This document shows positions 40,610 to 47,677 of a stretch of DNA of 64,000 nt, one piece after another; positions within the stretch are counted from its first letter, which is position 1, and each line of letters starts with the position of its first letter. Source of the stretch: Tsuneonella troitsensis (lineage in GTDB: Bacteria; Pseudomonadota; Alphaproteobacteria; Sphingomonadales; Sphingomonadaceae); NCBI RefSeq assembly GCF_001441535.1, contig NZ_LMAU01000003.1, positions 186,001 to 250,000 of the forward strand, read 5' to 3'. The position numbers and the translations under genes were made by a program. Below the pieces are notes generated by a model. It was not told the origin of the DNA, did not search any database, and saw nothing but the letters and a program-made list of their open reading frames with translations.

Positions 40610-42292
40610 TTGCATGATACGGTAAAGGACGGCCGCAAGACCCGCCGCTGGCTGGTGGCATATCCGCGTGCCACGCCGCTTGCCATTTTCACGCTCATCG
40701 CCGCCATTACTTCGCTCAGCGTGTTCGCCATCGAGCGCGGCGAAAGGCGGCGTGAAGATGCGCGGCTGACGGCCACCTCGATGTCGATCGCCTCGGCGAT
40801 TGAGCGGCGTGCTAACACGTCGTCGGCCTACCTTCGCGCCGGCGCAGCTTTGTTCGGTACCGTCGACGGTGTGCCTTCCAGCCTGTTCCGCCGCTTCGTA
40901 AGCGAACTCAGGCTCGATTCCGACTATCGAGGAGTCGAGGGCGTGGGATGGGCCGAGGTGATCCGGCCCGAACAGGTCGCTGCATACGAGGCGCGCATCG
41001 GGATGGAGGTGCCGGGCGATCCGCGGGTGCGGCCCAGGCCCGGGCCCGAGCGCGACAGGCTGGTGGTGGTGACTTATCTTCAGCCCGATACCCAGCGCGC
41101 CCGGCGAGCGCTCGCGTTCGACATGTATTCCGATCCCGTTCGCCGCGCTGCGATGGACGAGGCGGAACGGACGGTGCGTCCCACGGCCAGCGGTAGAATC
41201 GTTTTGGCGCAGGAAGGCACCGGGCGACCTCCCGGGTTCCTGATATTCATGCCGGTGTTCGACCAGGTCGGCGGCATGCGCCAGTTGAAGGGCTTCATCT
41301 ACAGCCCGTTCAACGGCCGCGATTTCCTGCGTTCGGCAATCCAAACGGAAAGCCGCAACAGGATCGAGGTGCGGCTGTTCGATGGTGCGACCCCAAGCTC
41401 GGACGCGTTGCTCGCCGAGCTGGGGGATGATCGTTCGGTCGGACAAGTCCGCCGCGAGCGGATCGAAGTGGCGAATCGCACCATGCTGCTCGAGGTCGAA
41501 TCCTCGGGCGGCAATTCGCTGTCGATGTTGTCGATGCTGACCCTGCTGTTCGGGCTGATGGTTGCGACCCTGCTGATGATCGTCGCCCGCTTGCTCACCC
41601 AGCAGGCGGTCGAGGATCAGGCATCGCTCGATTGGCTGGCAGAACAGAATGCCATTCGCGACACCCTCACTCGCGAGCTAAATCACCGCGTCAAGAACAC
41701 CCTCGCCAACGTGCTTTCGATCGTCAGCCTGACGCGTCGGCGTGCCACCAATCTCGACGAGTTTGCCGAAGGACTGGACGGTCGCATTCGCGCGCTGTCG
41801 GCCACGCACGACCTCCTCACCCAGTCGGAGTGGGGCACAACTCCCATACGTGATGTGATCGAGGCGGAACTGGCGCCTTACGCGCAGGCCCGAGGCGTGC
41901 TCGAGCTTGCCGGACCGACCGTGGAACTGGCGCCCAACGATGCGCTGTCATTGGGACTTGCGATACATGAGCTGGCGACGAACGCGACCAAGTATGGGGC
42001 GCTATCCGTCCCCGGCGGCAAGGTGCGGATCACATGGGCGCTCGATCGTGACGACCTGGTCAGCCTTCGCTGGGTGGAGCGGGGTGGACCGCTCGTCTCG
42101 CAGCCTCGTTCACGCGGGTTCGGAACCGACCTGATCGAAAAGATAGTGGCGCACGAACTCCGCCACCCGGTCGAACTGCAGTTCGAGGAGCAGGGTGTGA
42201 CGTGCACACTGTTCGTACCAGTGCGACAGCCGAGCGAATTCGAGATCCGGGCGCGGCGCCGAGCCTTGGCGGCCAATCGCTCGGAAGGCTGA
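40610..42292 (+). CDS. CHASE-domain HWE-family histidine kinase, likely GSR input kinase
   Basis: About 560 residues. A membrane helix (LAIFTLIAAITSLSVFAI) is followed by a periplasmic CHASE sensor (RGVEGVGWAEVI, GRPPGFLIFMPVFD), a second helix (LSMLTLLFGLMVATLLMIV), then the kinase: phosphoacceptor His359 in ELNHRVKNTLANV, N box with IHELATNATKYGALS and the WxE motif in LRWVERGG, which define the HWE/HisKA_2 group. Such kinases phosphorylate PhyR-type regulators, and the position beside nepR-ecfG and phyR fits. No in-frame ATG follows the predicted promoter, so TTG 40610 (GGGG upstream) is taken as start; this is moderately uncertain. Confidence 0.88.
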   Translation: MHDTVKDGRKTRRWLVAYPRATPLAIFTLIAAITSLSVFAIERGERRREDARLTATSMSIASAIERRANTSSAYLRAGAALFGTVDGVPSSLFRRFVSELRLDSDYRGVEGVGWAEVIRPEQVAAYEARIGMEVPGDPRVRPRPGPERDRLVVVTYLQPDTQRARRALAFDMYSDPVRRAAMDEAERTVRPTASGRIVLAQEGTGRPPGFLIFMPVFDQVGGMRQLKGFIYSPFNGRDFLRSAIQTESRNRIEVRLFDGATPSSDALLAELGDDRSVGQVRRERIEVANRTMLLEVESSGGNSLSMLSMLTLLFGLMVATLLMIVARLLTQQAVEDQASLDWLAEQNAIRDTLTRELNHRVKNTLANVLSIVSLTRRRATNLDEFAEGLDGRIRALSATHDLLTQSEWGTTPIRDVIEAELAPYAQARGVLELAGPTVELAPNDALSLGLAIHELATNATKYGALSVPGGKVRITWALDRDDLVSLRWVERGGPLVSQPRSRGFGTDLIEKIVAHELRHPVELQFEEQGVTCTLFVPVRQPSEFEIRARRRALAANRSEG

Positions 42293-42318
42293 ACCGGGTT
42301 TATCGAGCGCGTAAAACG

Positions 42319-42344
42319 AAAAAAGGGGGCGCTTATGCGCCCCC
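42319..42344 (-). terminator. phyR terminator
   Basis: 8-bp GC arms (GGGGGCGC / GCGCCCCC, 42325-42332 and 42337-42344) with a TTAT loop, followed on the minus strand by six T. It lies 52 bp past the phyR stop, in the gap between the converging kinase and phyR genes. Confidence 0.88.
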
Positions 42345-42395
42345 CTTATCGTATCGTCCGTAACCATCTGGATCATGCCCTATCAGGGCCGTTCA

Positions 42396-43190
42396 TCACC
42401 CGATCGGGCGGCTGGATCCAAAGAAAAGAGCCTGACTAATCGCCGCCCGGACCGTCGATTCCTGAAACGGCTTCGTGACCAGATACGTCGGCTCCGGTCG
42501 ATCGCCGGTGAGGAGGCGCTCGGGGTAGGCCGTGATGAAGATCACCGGCACACTGCCGATCGCCAGGATATCGTCGACCGCGTCGAGTCCCGAGGACCCA
42601 TCGGCAAGCTGGATATCAGCCAGAACCAGACCAGGGGTACGCTCGGCCACCACTTCCTGCGCCTGCGTGCGCGTTGCGGCGGTGCCGCAGATTTCATGTC
42701 CAAGCGAACGGACAAGATCCTCGAGCTGCATAGAGATGAGCGGTTCGTCTTCGATGATGAGCACGCTGGTCGCGGATTCGCGGTCGATTTCCTCGACTGC
42801 CTCCTGGACCATCGTCTCCACGTCGGCCGTGTCCATGTCCATGATCTCGGCCGCTTCGGGGATCGAAAAATCCTCGAGCGTGGTCAGCAATAGAGCCTGG
42901 CGGTTGAGCGGAGTGATCGTCCGAAGGCGGTCCTGCGCCATCGTTTCGTGATCCGAACCCGCGTCTTCCGAACTGGCCACTTCCAGATAAGCGCTTGCCC
43001 AGACCTTGTTGAAAGCCTTGTAGAGCGGCACGCGACCTTGCGAGAGCGACTGCTTCAAAGCGTCGTCAGCCAAAGCGGCTTCGAGTGTGGCGCGCACGAA
43101 TGCGTCGCCCGTTTGCTGGGAGCCGGTAAGCGCACGTGCGTACCGACGTAAATAAGGTAGATTTGCGGCGACTTGATCCCCGAGCGACAT
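42396..43190 (-). CDS. phyR: PhyR anti-anti-sigma response regulator
   Basis: 264 residues: a sigma-like N-terminal half (LPYLRRYARALTGSQQTGDAFVRATLEA ... LTTLEDFSIPEAAEIMDMDTADVETMV) and a receiver domain (VLIIEDEPLISMQLEDLV) with phosphoacceptor Asp192 in VLADIQLADG and Lys in VTKPF. When phosphorylated, the sigma-like part binds NepR and frees EcfG. ATG 43190 has AAGGGA 4 bases before it and a perfect EcfG promoter upstream, so the gene is in the regulon it controls. Upstream extensions of the frame are rejected. Confidence 0.97.
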   Translation of the reverse strand: MSLGDQVAANLPYLRRYARALTGSQQTGDAFVRATLEAALADDALKQSLSQGRVPLYKAFNKVWASAYLEVASSEDAGSDHETMAQDRLRTITPLNRQALLLTTLEDFSIPEAAEIMDMDTADVETMVQEAVEEIDRESATSVLIIEDEPLISMQLEDLVRSLGHEICGTAATRTQAQEVVAERTPGLVLADIQLADGSSGLDAVDDILAIGSVPVIFITAYPERLLTGDRPEPTYLVTKPFQESTVRAAISQALFFGSSRPIG

Positions 43191-43222
43191 GCAGTCCCTT
43201 CCCGTAATAATCCTGCGCCCAG

Positions 43223-43247
43223 AACGTGGCTGCGGCGACATGGTTCC
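43223..43247 (-). promoter_or_regulatory. EcfG promoter of phyR
   Basis: GGAAC (43247-43243), 16-bp spacer and CGTT (43226-43223) on the minus strand match the GSR consensus exactly. The -10 is 33 bp from the phyR start. Confidence 0.9.
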
Positions 43248-43319
43248 GGCATCGTTTGACTTTCGCCAAGTCCCCAACATAGTGAGCACAAGGATGCCGG
43301 GGAAGGGGAGCGGGGCACT

Positions 43320-44072
43320 GTGGCGAGCGTGAGCGTTTGGCTGGTGCCCGACTGTTTCCAATGCCCCTTGCGGCCATTGCCCGGTCTCTGCCCTCCCAGT
43401 GACGAGCAGACGGTTACGATCCAAGACCGCAAGCGCGGCGAGCTGCCGGTTCCGCGTGGCGGAGTCCTGATCGCGCAAGGGGAAAACCGCGACGCGATAT
43501 ACACGGTGCTTCAGGGCGTACTGATTCGCTACCGAACGCTGGACGACGGGCGGCGCCAGATCACCAATTTCCTCTTCCCGGGCAATCTGGTGGGATTACA
43601 AGCCGCTTTCGACGAACCTTTCGGGCACTCGGTCGAGGCCCTGATCCCGTCGCGCGTCTGCGTGTTTCATCGCAAGGACTTCACGCCATTGATCGCTGCG
43701 CATCCCCGGCTGGGCTTCGATCTGGTGTGGATGGCCGCCAAGGAAGAGGCGGAACTTGAGCAGCACCTAGTCTCGCTGGGGCAGCGGAACGCGCGCGAGC
43801 GGGTGACCGCGCTTGCCGTGTGGTTGCTAGAGCGTGCCCAGGCGACCGGACTGGCGAGCGATGACAACCGGTTCGAATTTCCGATGACCCAGGTTCAGAT
43901 CGCCGACATGATGGGACTGTCGCACGTCCACGCCAACCGGACGCTTCAGAGCTTGCGCCGGGACGGAATCATCGATTGGCGGCCCGGCGGGTTGCATATT
44001 CCGGACCTGGATCGAGCCAGCGAGTTCGCGCGCCTTGGCCCTCACCTTCCGAAAAAAAGCCCATACATTTGA
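43320..44072 (+). CDS. Crp/Fnr-family regulator with N-terminal cysteines
   Basis: 250 residues from GTG 43320 (GGGGAG-rich ribosome site). A cyclic-nucleotide-type sensor barrel (GVLIAQGENRDAIYTVLQGVLIRYRTL), a dimerisation helix and a C-terminal winged HTH (FPMTQVQIADMMGLSHVHANRTLQSLRRDGII) are present. Cys12, Cys15 and Cys24 (DCFQCPLRPLPGLC) plus a cysteine in SRVCVFH give the C-x2-C-x8-C...C arrangement of oxygen-sensing [4Fe-4S] Fnr proteins, although spacing is not identical to E. coli Fnr. It is divergent from phyR with a 129-bp gap. It may link oxygen or redox state to this locus, but no target is shown. Confidence 0.88.
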   Translation: MASVSVWLVPDCFQCPLRPLPGLCPPSDEQTVTIQDRKRGELPVPRGGVLIAQGENRDAIYTVLQGVLIRYRTLDDGRRQITNFLFPGNLVGLQAAFDEPFGHSVEALIPSRVCVFHRKDFTPLIAAHPRLGFDLVWMAAKEEAELEQHLVSLGQRNARERVTALAVWLLERAQATGLASDDNRFEFPMTQVQIADMMGLSHVHANRTLQSLRRDGIIDWRPGGLHIPDLDRASEFARLGPHLPKKSPYI

Positions 44073-44120
44073 TCATCTTGGGGCGTAACGTAGGCCACAA
44101 AAAAAATTTTCGGACCCGCG

Positions 44121-44145
44121 GGAACGCGTTTTCGGGTTGGGCATT
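44121..44145 (+). promoter_or_regulatory. EcfG-type promoter in front of the small RNA
   Basis: GGAAC (44121-44125), 16-bp spacer, CATT (44142-44145): one mismatch to GGAAC-N16-CGTT. No protein gene follows on this strand for 2 kb, but a hairpin RNA with terminator does. Confidence 0.65.
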
Positions 44146-44151
44146 TTATCA

Positions 44152-44244
44152 TTGTCACCGCCGAGACCCCCCCTCCCGTCCAAGCGGCTGGTGATACGAT
44201 CCCGAAGGGCCTCCGCTCTCTAGAAGAGCGGAGGCCTTTTTTTT
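44152..44244 (+). ncRNA. gsrN: candidate GSR small RNA, GsrN-like
   Basis: About 93 nt, start inferred a few bases after the -10 and end at the T-run. A 5' hairpin pairs TCACC GCCG (44155-44163) with CGGC T GGTGA (44185-44194), nine pairs with one bulged T, and presents a 21-nt loop (44164-44184) containing seven C, T, three C. A short linker leads to a 12-bp terminator stem with eight T. In Caulobacter the GSR RNA GsrN is EcfG-dependent and uses an exposed C-rich loop in its 5' hairpin to pair with mRNA ribosome sites; the design here is the same, and it lies beside phyR-nepR-ecfG. Homology is inferred from architecture, not from alignment. Confidence 0.65.
44208..44244 (+). terminator. strong intrinsic terminator (small RNA / Fnr-type gene)
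   Basis: Perfect 12-bp arms GGCCTCCGCTCT (44208-44219) and AGAGCGGAGGCC (44225-44236) with a 5-nt loop, followed by TTTTTTTT (44237-44244). On the other strand no T-run follows, so it acts only on plus-strand transcripts. Confidence 0.97.
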
Positions 44245-44296
44245 CGGATACGCTCGACGCGGCGTAGCCAATCGAAGTCGAAAGCCGAATGATGGA

Positions 44297-44746
44297 CTAC
44301 GTGGCTGGCTCGCCCTTGGTCAGGGCGTCCTTCAACCGAGCCAGCAGGCCTTCGCGCGGAGGATTGCACAGCGCATCGATCAATTCGGCGTGATCGTACG
44401 GTTTCTCGAGAACGGGACCCAACTCGGCGATTTCGACGGGAATGTCCTGCGGGGACCCGGTGGAAAACACGATCCGCGGAGGGTTCGGGCCGACGGAGTT
44501 GACCAGTTCGGCGATCGCCCATCCGTCGTCCCGATCGGCCAGGTGAACGTCGAGAACAAGTCCGTCCGGTCGCTTGTCGCGCAGCGCGGAAAGCGCGTCG
44601 GCCGTAGTGGTGCAGATCGTCACCGACTTGGCGCCCGCGTCGATCAGCGATCCTTCCAGAGCGACAGCGATCAGCGCATCGTCTTCCACCAGCAAGACGT
44701 GGCCCAGCTTGCGGGCGGGTTTGTTCTTGCCTGGTCGCTTGGCCAC
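44297..44746 (-). CDS. single-domain response regulator
   Basis: 149 residues from GTG 44746 with AAGAAGG 9 bases ahead. A lone receiver: VLLVEDDALIAVALEGSLI, phosphoacceptor Asp in LVLDVHLADRDDG, FSTGS in place of the usual T/S switch block, and LEKPYD with the conserved Lys. The PxxFSTGSP segment resembles the FATGUY receivers (for example SdrG of Sphingomonas) that take part in GSR phosphorelays; this, and its position, suggest a GSR role, by inference only. There is no output domain. Confidence 0.88.
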   Translation of the reverse strand: MAKRPGKNKPARKLGHVLLVEDDALIAVALEGSLIDAGAKSVTICTTTADALSALRDKRPDGLVLDVHLADRDDGWAIAELVNSVGPNPPRIVFSTGSPQDIPVEIAELGPVLEKPYDHAELIDALCNPPREGLLARLKDALTKGEPAT

Positions 44747-44889
44747 ACGCTTGCACCTTCTTGTACTGGCATGTCGATCAGGATGGCCCCGTCGAATCCC
44801 GCTCAGTCATGCCAACAGCGTTCGGCACATGCCAGTTCCCGCCCGATATTGATTGTAAGTACGCGTTGCCTTCAGGACACGCCTCGGAA

Positions 44890-46041
44890 TTACAGGACCT
44901 TGTCGTAAATAACGTATACCCGGTTCACATGGCTGTCGATCGCATCGGCGATCGCGATCATCCCTTGGTTGTCTTCGAGTATCCAGCCGATCTCGCCGCG
45001 CTGCGCGCCATATCGGGTGATGGCGTTGAGGCGGATCTGCTCGATCATCATGAAGGCCAGTTGGCTTGCCATCCGCGAAGATTGCAGCCTCTTCTTTACG
45101 CCCATCAAGGGCACCCGCATCGTCCGGACCGTGGGCCTGCGAAGCCATAGCAGAAGCTTCGCCCATCCGAACGGGAACAAGCTGCCTTTGAGGGGCGCGA
45201 TCGCTTCGTTTAGGTTCGGCAATGTCATCATGAACGCGACCGGCTCGCCGTCGTATTCGGCAATCATGATGAGGTCTTCGAACACCACCGGTTTGAACTT
45301 CTTCCCGGCATAGGCGATCTCGGCCTCCGTGAACGGCACGAAGCCCCAGTTGTCGGACCAGGCATCGTTGAGAATGCCGAGGATCAAGCGCGCCTCCTCA
45401 TCGAAGCGCGACTTGTCGACGTTGCGGATGCGTATTCGATCGTTCTTCTGACCGGCGGCGATTATCCGCTGGATGAGCGGAGGGAACCCCTCAAGAATGG
45501 GCAAGTCGTAAGTGTAGAGCGACTTCGCCCGGGAATAGCCCGCAGATTCGATCCAGCCCACATACCGTTCGGGCTGATGGCCCATCATGATTGTCGGCGG
45601 GTTTTCGTGTCCGCGCACCAGTTGGCCCGGCTCCTCCCAGATCGACAGGCTGAGCGGAGCGAGGACGCGGGTCATGCCCTTGGCACGCAACCATTCTTCG
45701 GCACGCGCGATCAGCAGATGAGCGACTTCTTCGTCCTCCGCCTCGAGCAGGCCCCAATTGCCCGTCCCCGGGCCCATGCCCTGTTCGGGCGGCTGGGCGA
45801 GGGCGAGGTGATCGATGTGCGCCGAGATGCGACCGACGATCCGCCCGTTCTCGCGCGCCAGCATCAGCTCCACGTCGGCGTGGGCGAAGAAGGGGTTCTT
45901 GCCCGGCGTGACGAGCTCGATCGCCTCCATCTTCAGAGGCGGTACCCAGTTGGGCTCCGATGCATTCAATCGATAAGCGAGATCGACGAATTCGCGGCGC
46001 TCGCGCTTGCTGGCTACGGGCGTGATCTCTATCTTGCGCAT
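44890..46041 (-). CDS. GNAT-like acyltransferase, large form (YghO-like)
   Basis: 383 residues. Two GNAT-like halves: FVDLAYRLNASEPNWVPPLKMEAIELVTPGKNPFF with ELMLARENGRIVGRISAHID in the first, and FMMIEQIRLNAITRYGAQRGEIGWILEDNQGMIAIADAIDSHV in the second. Homologues are often listed as dATP pyrophosphohydrolase or N-acetyltransferase without experimental support. ATG 46041 is preferred, though one at 46071 is in frame with a GAGG between them. It is divergent from the desaturase gene. Confidence 0.8.
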   Translation of the reverse strand: MRKIEITPVASKRERREFVDLAYRLNASEPNWVPPLKMEAIELVTPGKNPFFAHADVELMLARENGRIVGRISAHIDHLALAQPPEQGMGPGTGNWGLLEAEDEEVAHLLIARAEEWLRAKGMTRVLAPLSLSIWEEPGQLVRGHENPPTIMMGHQPERYVGWIESAGYSRAKSLYTYDLPILEGFPPLIQRIIAAGQKNDRIRIRNVDKSRFDEEARLILGILNDAWSDNWGFVPFTEAEIAYAGKKFKPVVFEDLIMIAEYDGEPVAFMMTLPNLNEAIAPLKGSLFPFGWAKLLLWLRRPTVRTMRVPLMGVKKRLQSSRMASQLAFMMIEQIRLNAITRYGAQRGEIGWILEDNQGMIAIADAIDSHVNRVYVIYDKVL

Positions 46042-46147
46042 GAAGCGTTTTTGACCTCGTTCATTTCGCATTGTCCGCGAAACCGCTACCTACCGGCATG
46101 AGCCGCAAGGCGGATAGGCCGCGCACACCATTTTTGAAAAGCAGATT

Positions 46148-47293
46148 ATGACCGTTGAAACCCCGATACAGGCGACCGCGCAAGCCCCGCGCCCCTATTC
46201 GGGCGCCCGGAACGAGGACGACAAGGCGCTTCTGCGCGCCGCCGTCGAACTCACCCGCGACATCGGGGAAGCGAAGGCTGCCATCTATTGGCCCGACATG
46301 CTCGGCTCGGCGATCGTCGGCTATGCCGCGCTCGCCGGTGCCATCCTGTCGCCTGCGCTGTGGGTCACGATATTGCTCGGCATGGTCGCGACGCTGGCGC
46401 TGTACCGCGCGCTGCTGTTCATCCACGAACTGACGCACCTCCATCGCGACGCTTTGCCCGGCTTTCGCACTGCGTGGAACCTGATCGTCGGCATCCCGAT
46501 GCTGATGCCCTCGTTCATGTACGAGGACGGGCATACGATCCACCACTCGCGCAAGCGCTATGGGACCCCCGACGATCCCGAATACCTGCCGCTCGCGCTG
46601 ATGAAGCCGTGGAGCCTCCCGGTCTTCATCCTGGTATCGCTGCTCGCCCCGATTGGCTTGGTCATCCGCTACGGCGTCCTGGCGCCGCTGGGCCTGTTGA
46701 TACCGCCGCTTCGCCGGCTCAACTGGGAGCGGTTCTCGACACTGGCTATCAACCCGGATTTCCGCCGGCGGCCCGCCGCGCCCGAAGACCGCCGCCGTTT
46801 CGTCCTCTTGGAAACAGGCGCCGCGATCTGGGGAATGGTGGTGATCGCCAGCGTATTCTGGATCGGCTGGCAGCCGCTGATCGTCGCTCTCGCAGTGTTC
46901 TCTGCAGTCGCGGTGCTGAACCAGTTGCGAACGCTCGTGGCACACCTTTGGGAAAACGACGGCGAACCGATGAGCGTAACCGCGCAGTACCTCGACACGG
47001 TCAATGTGCCACCACCCGGGTTCGTGGCCGCGCTGTGGGCTCCGGTCGGACTGCGGTATCACGCGCTGCACCACTTGCTGCCCTCGTTGCCCTATCATTC
47101 GCTCGGCGAAGCGCACCGCCGGCTTACCGCGCACGAAGTCGGTCAGGCGACCTACAGCTGCGCGCATTACCGCGGCATGGCGCCGCTGGTAGGCAAGATC
47201 GCCTCGAGCACGATGCGGCGTCCGGCACCGGTCGCGCACGAAAAAGGGGCCGCCTCCATGGAAGCGGCCCCCGGAAACGCCGGGCGCGGGTAA
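46148..47293 (+). CDS. membrane fatty acid desaturase-type protein
   Basis: 381 residues with di-iron histidine boxes HELTHLHRD, HTIHHSRKR and HHLLPSLPYH, and membrane helices between (AILSPALWVTILLGMVATLALYRALLF; LPVFILVSLLAPIGLVI; GMVVIASVFWIGWQPLIVALAVF). It belongs to the fatty-acid desaturase / hydroxylase superfamily; the substrate (acyl chain or carotenoid) is unknown. Its last 50 bases also hold a terminator for the opposite-strand gene. Confidence 0.9.
   Translation: MTVETPIQATAQAPRPYSGARNEDDKALLRAAVELTRDIGEAKAAIYWPDMLGSAIVGYAALAGAILSPALWVTILLGMVATLALYRALLFIHELTHLHRDALPGFRTAWNLIVGIPMLMPSFMYEDGHTIHHSRKRYGTPDDPEYLPLALMKPWSLPVFILVSLLAPIGLVIRYGVLAPLGLLIPPLRRLNWERFSTLAINPDFRRRPAAPEDRRRFVLLETGAAIWGMVVIASVFWIGWQPLIVALAVFSAVAVLNQLRTLVAHLWENDGEPMSVTAQYLDTVNVPPPGFVAALWAPVGLRYHALHHLLPSLPYHSLGEAHRRLTAHEVGQATYSCAHYRGMAPLVGKIASSTMRRPAPVAHEKGAASMEAAPGNAGRG
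47241..47272 (-). terminator. terminator of the small lipoprotein gene, inside the desaturase CDS
   Basis: Minus-strand stem GGGGCCGC plus CTTCC/GGAGG around CATG (47246-47272) followed by five T (47245-47241). It lies 52 bp past the lipoprotein stop but inside the last 18 codons of the desaturase on the other strand. Confidence 0.75.
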
Positions 47294-47323
47294 GCGCGGC
47301 CCGGGCGTGACGACTGGTTGAAC

Positions 47324-47611
47324 TCAGTCTTCGACCGTCAGCGTTCCGGCGTTTGTATCGGCCCTTACGCGCGTATCGGCGTCGCCAACGTCGGCGGTTA
47401 CACCATCCGGCCCGATCTCGACTCGATCGGCGGTGTCGGTGGCGGTGCCGTCGACGGGCGTGACCACGGTCGTTTCGGTTGCGGCGGGGGCGGGCGCCAT
47501 CATAGCGGCATCACCTTCGGCAGTGGCCATCGCATCGGTGTTGTCCGGCGTGCTGTCGGCACATGCGGCCAAGGCAAGAGCGGCGAGGGCGGGAACGACA
47601 AACTTCTTCAT
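47324..47611 (-). CDS. small lipoprotein under EcfG control
   Basis: 95 residues. MKKFVVPALAALALAAC is a lipoprotein signal with cysteine 17. The mature part is acidic, Asp/Thr/Ala-rich (TDAMATAEGDAAMMAPAPAATETTV, DADTRVRADTNAG), likely disordered. A perfect EcfG promoter is 33 bp upstream and a terminator downstream, so it is a single-gene unit. Small lipoproteins of this kind are common GSR outputs. No family is recognised. It lies between converging desaturase and the lptG end. Confidence 0.85.
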   Translation of the reverse strand: MKKFVVPALAALALAACADSTPDNTDAMATAEGDAAMMAPAPAATETTVVTPVDGTATDTADRVEIGPDGVTADVGDADTRVRADTNAGTLTVED

Positions 47612-47644
47612 GATGCGATTTCCTTGAAAAGCATTGCCCGTTCA

Positions 47645-47669
47645 AACGGGTAAGCTTCGCCAAGGTTCC
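47645..47669 (-). promoter_or_regulatory. EcfG promoter of the small lipoprotein gene
   Basis: GGAAC (47669-47665), 16-bp spacer and CGTT (47648-47645): exact consensus. Between the lptG stop and the lipoprotein start. Confidence 0.9.
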
Positions 47670-47677
47670 GCCACAAT

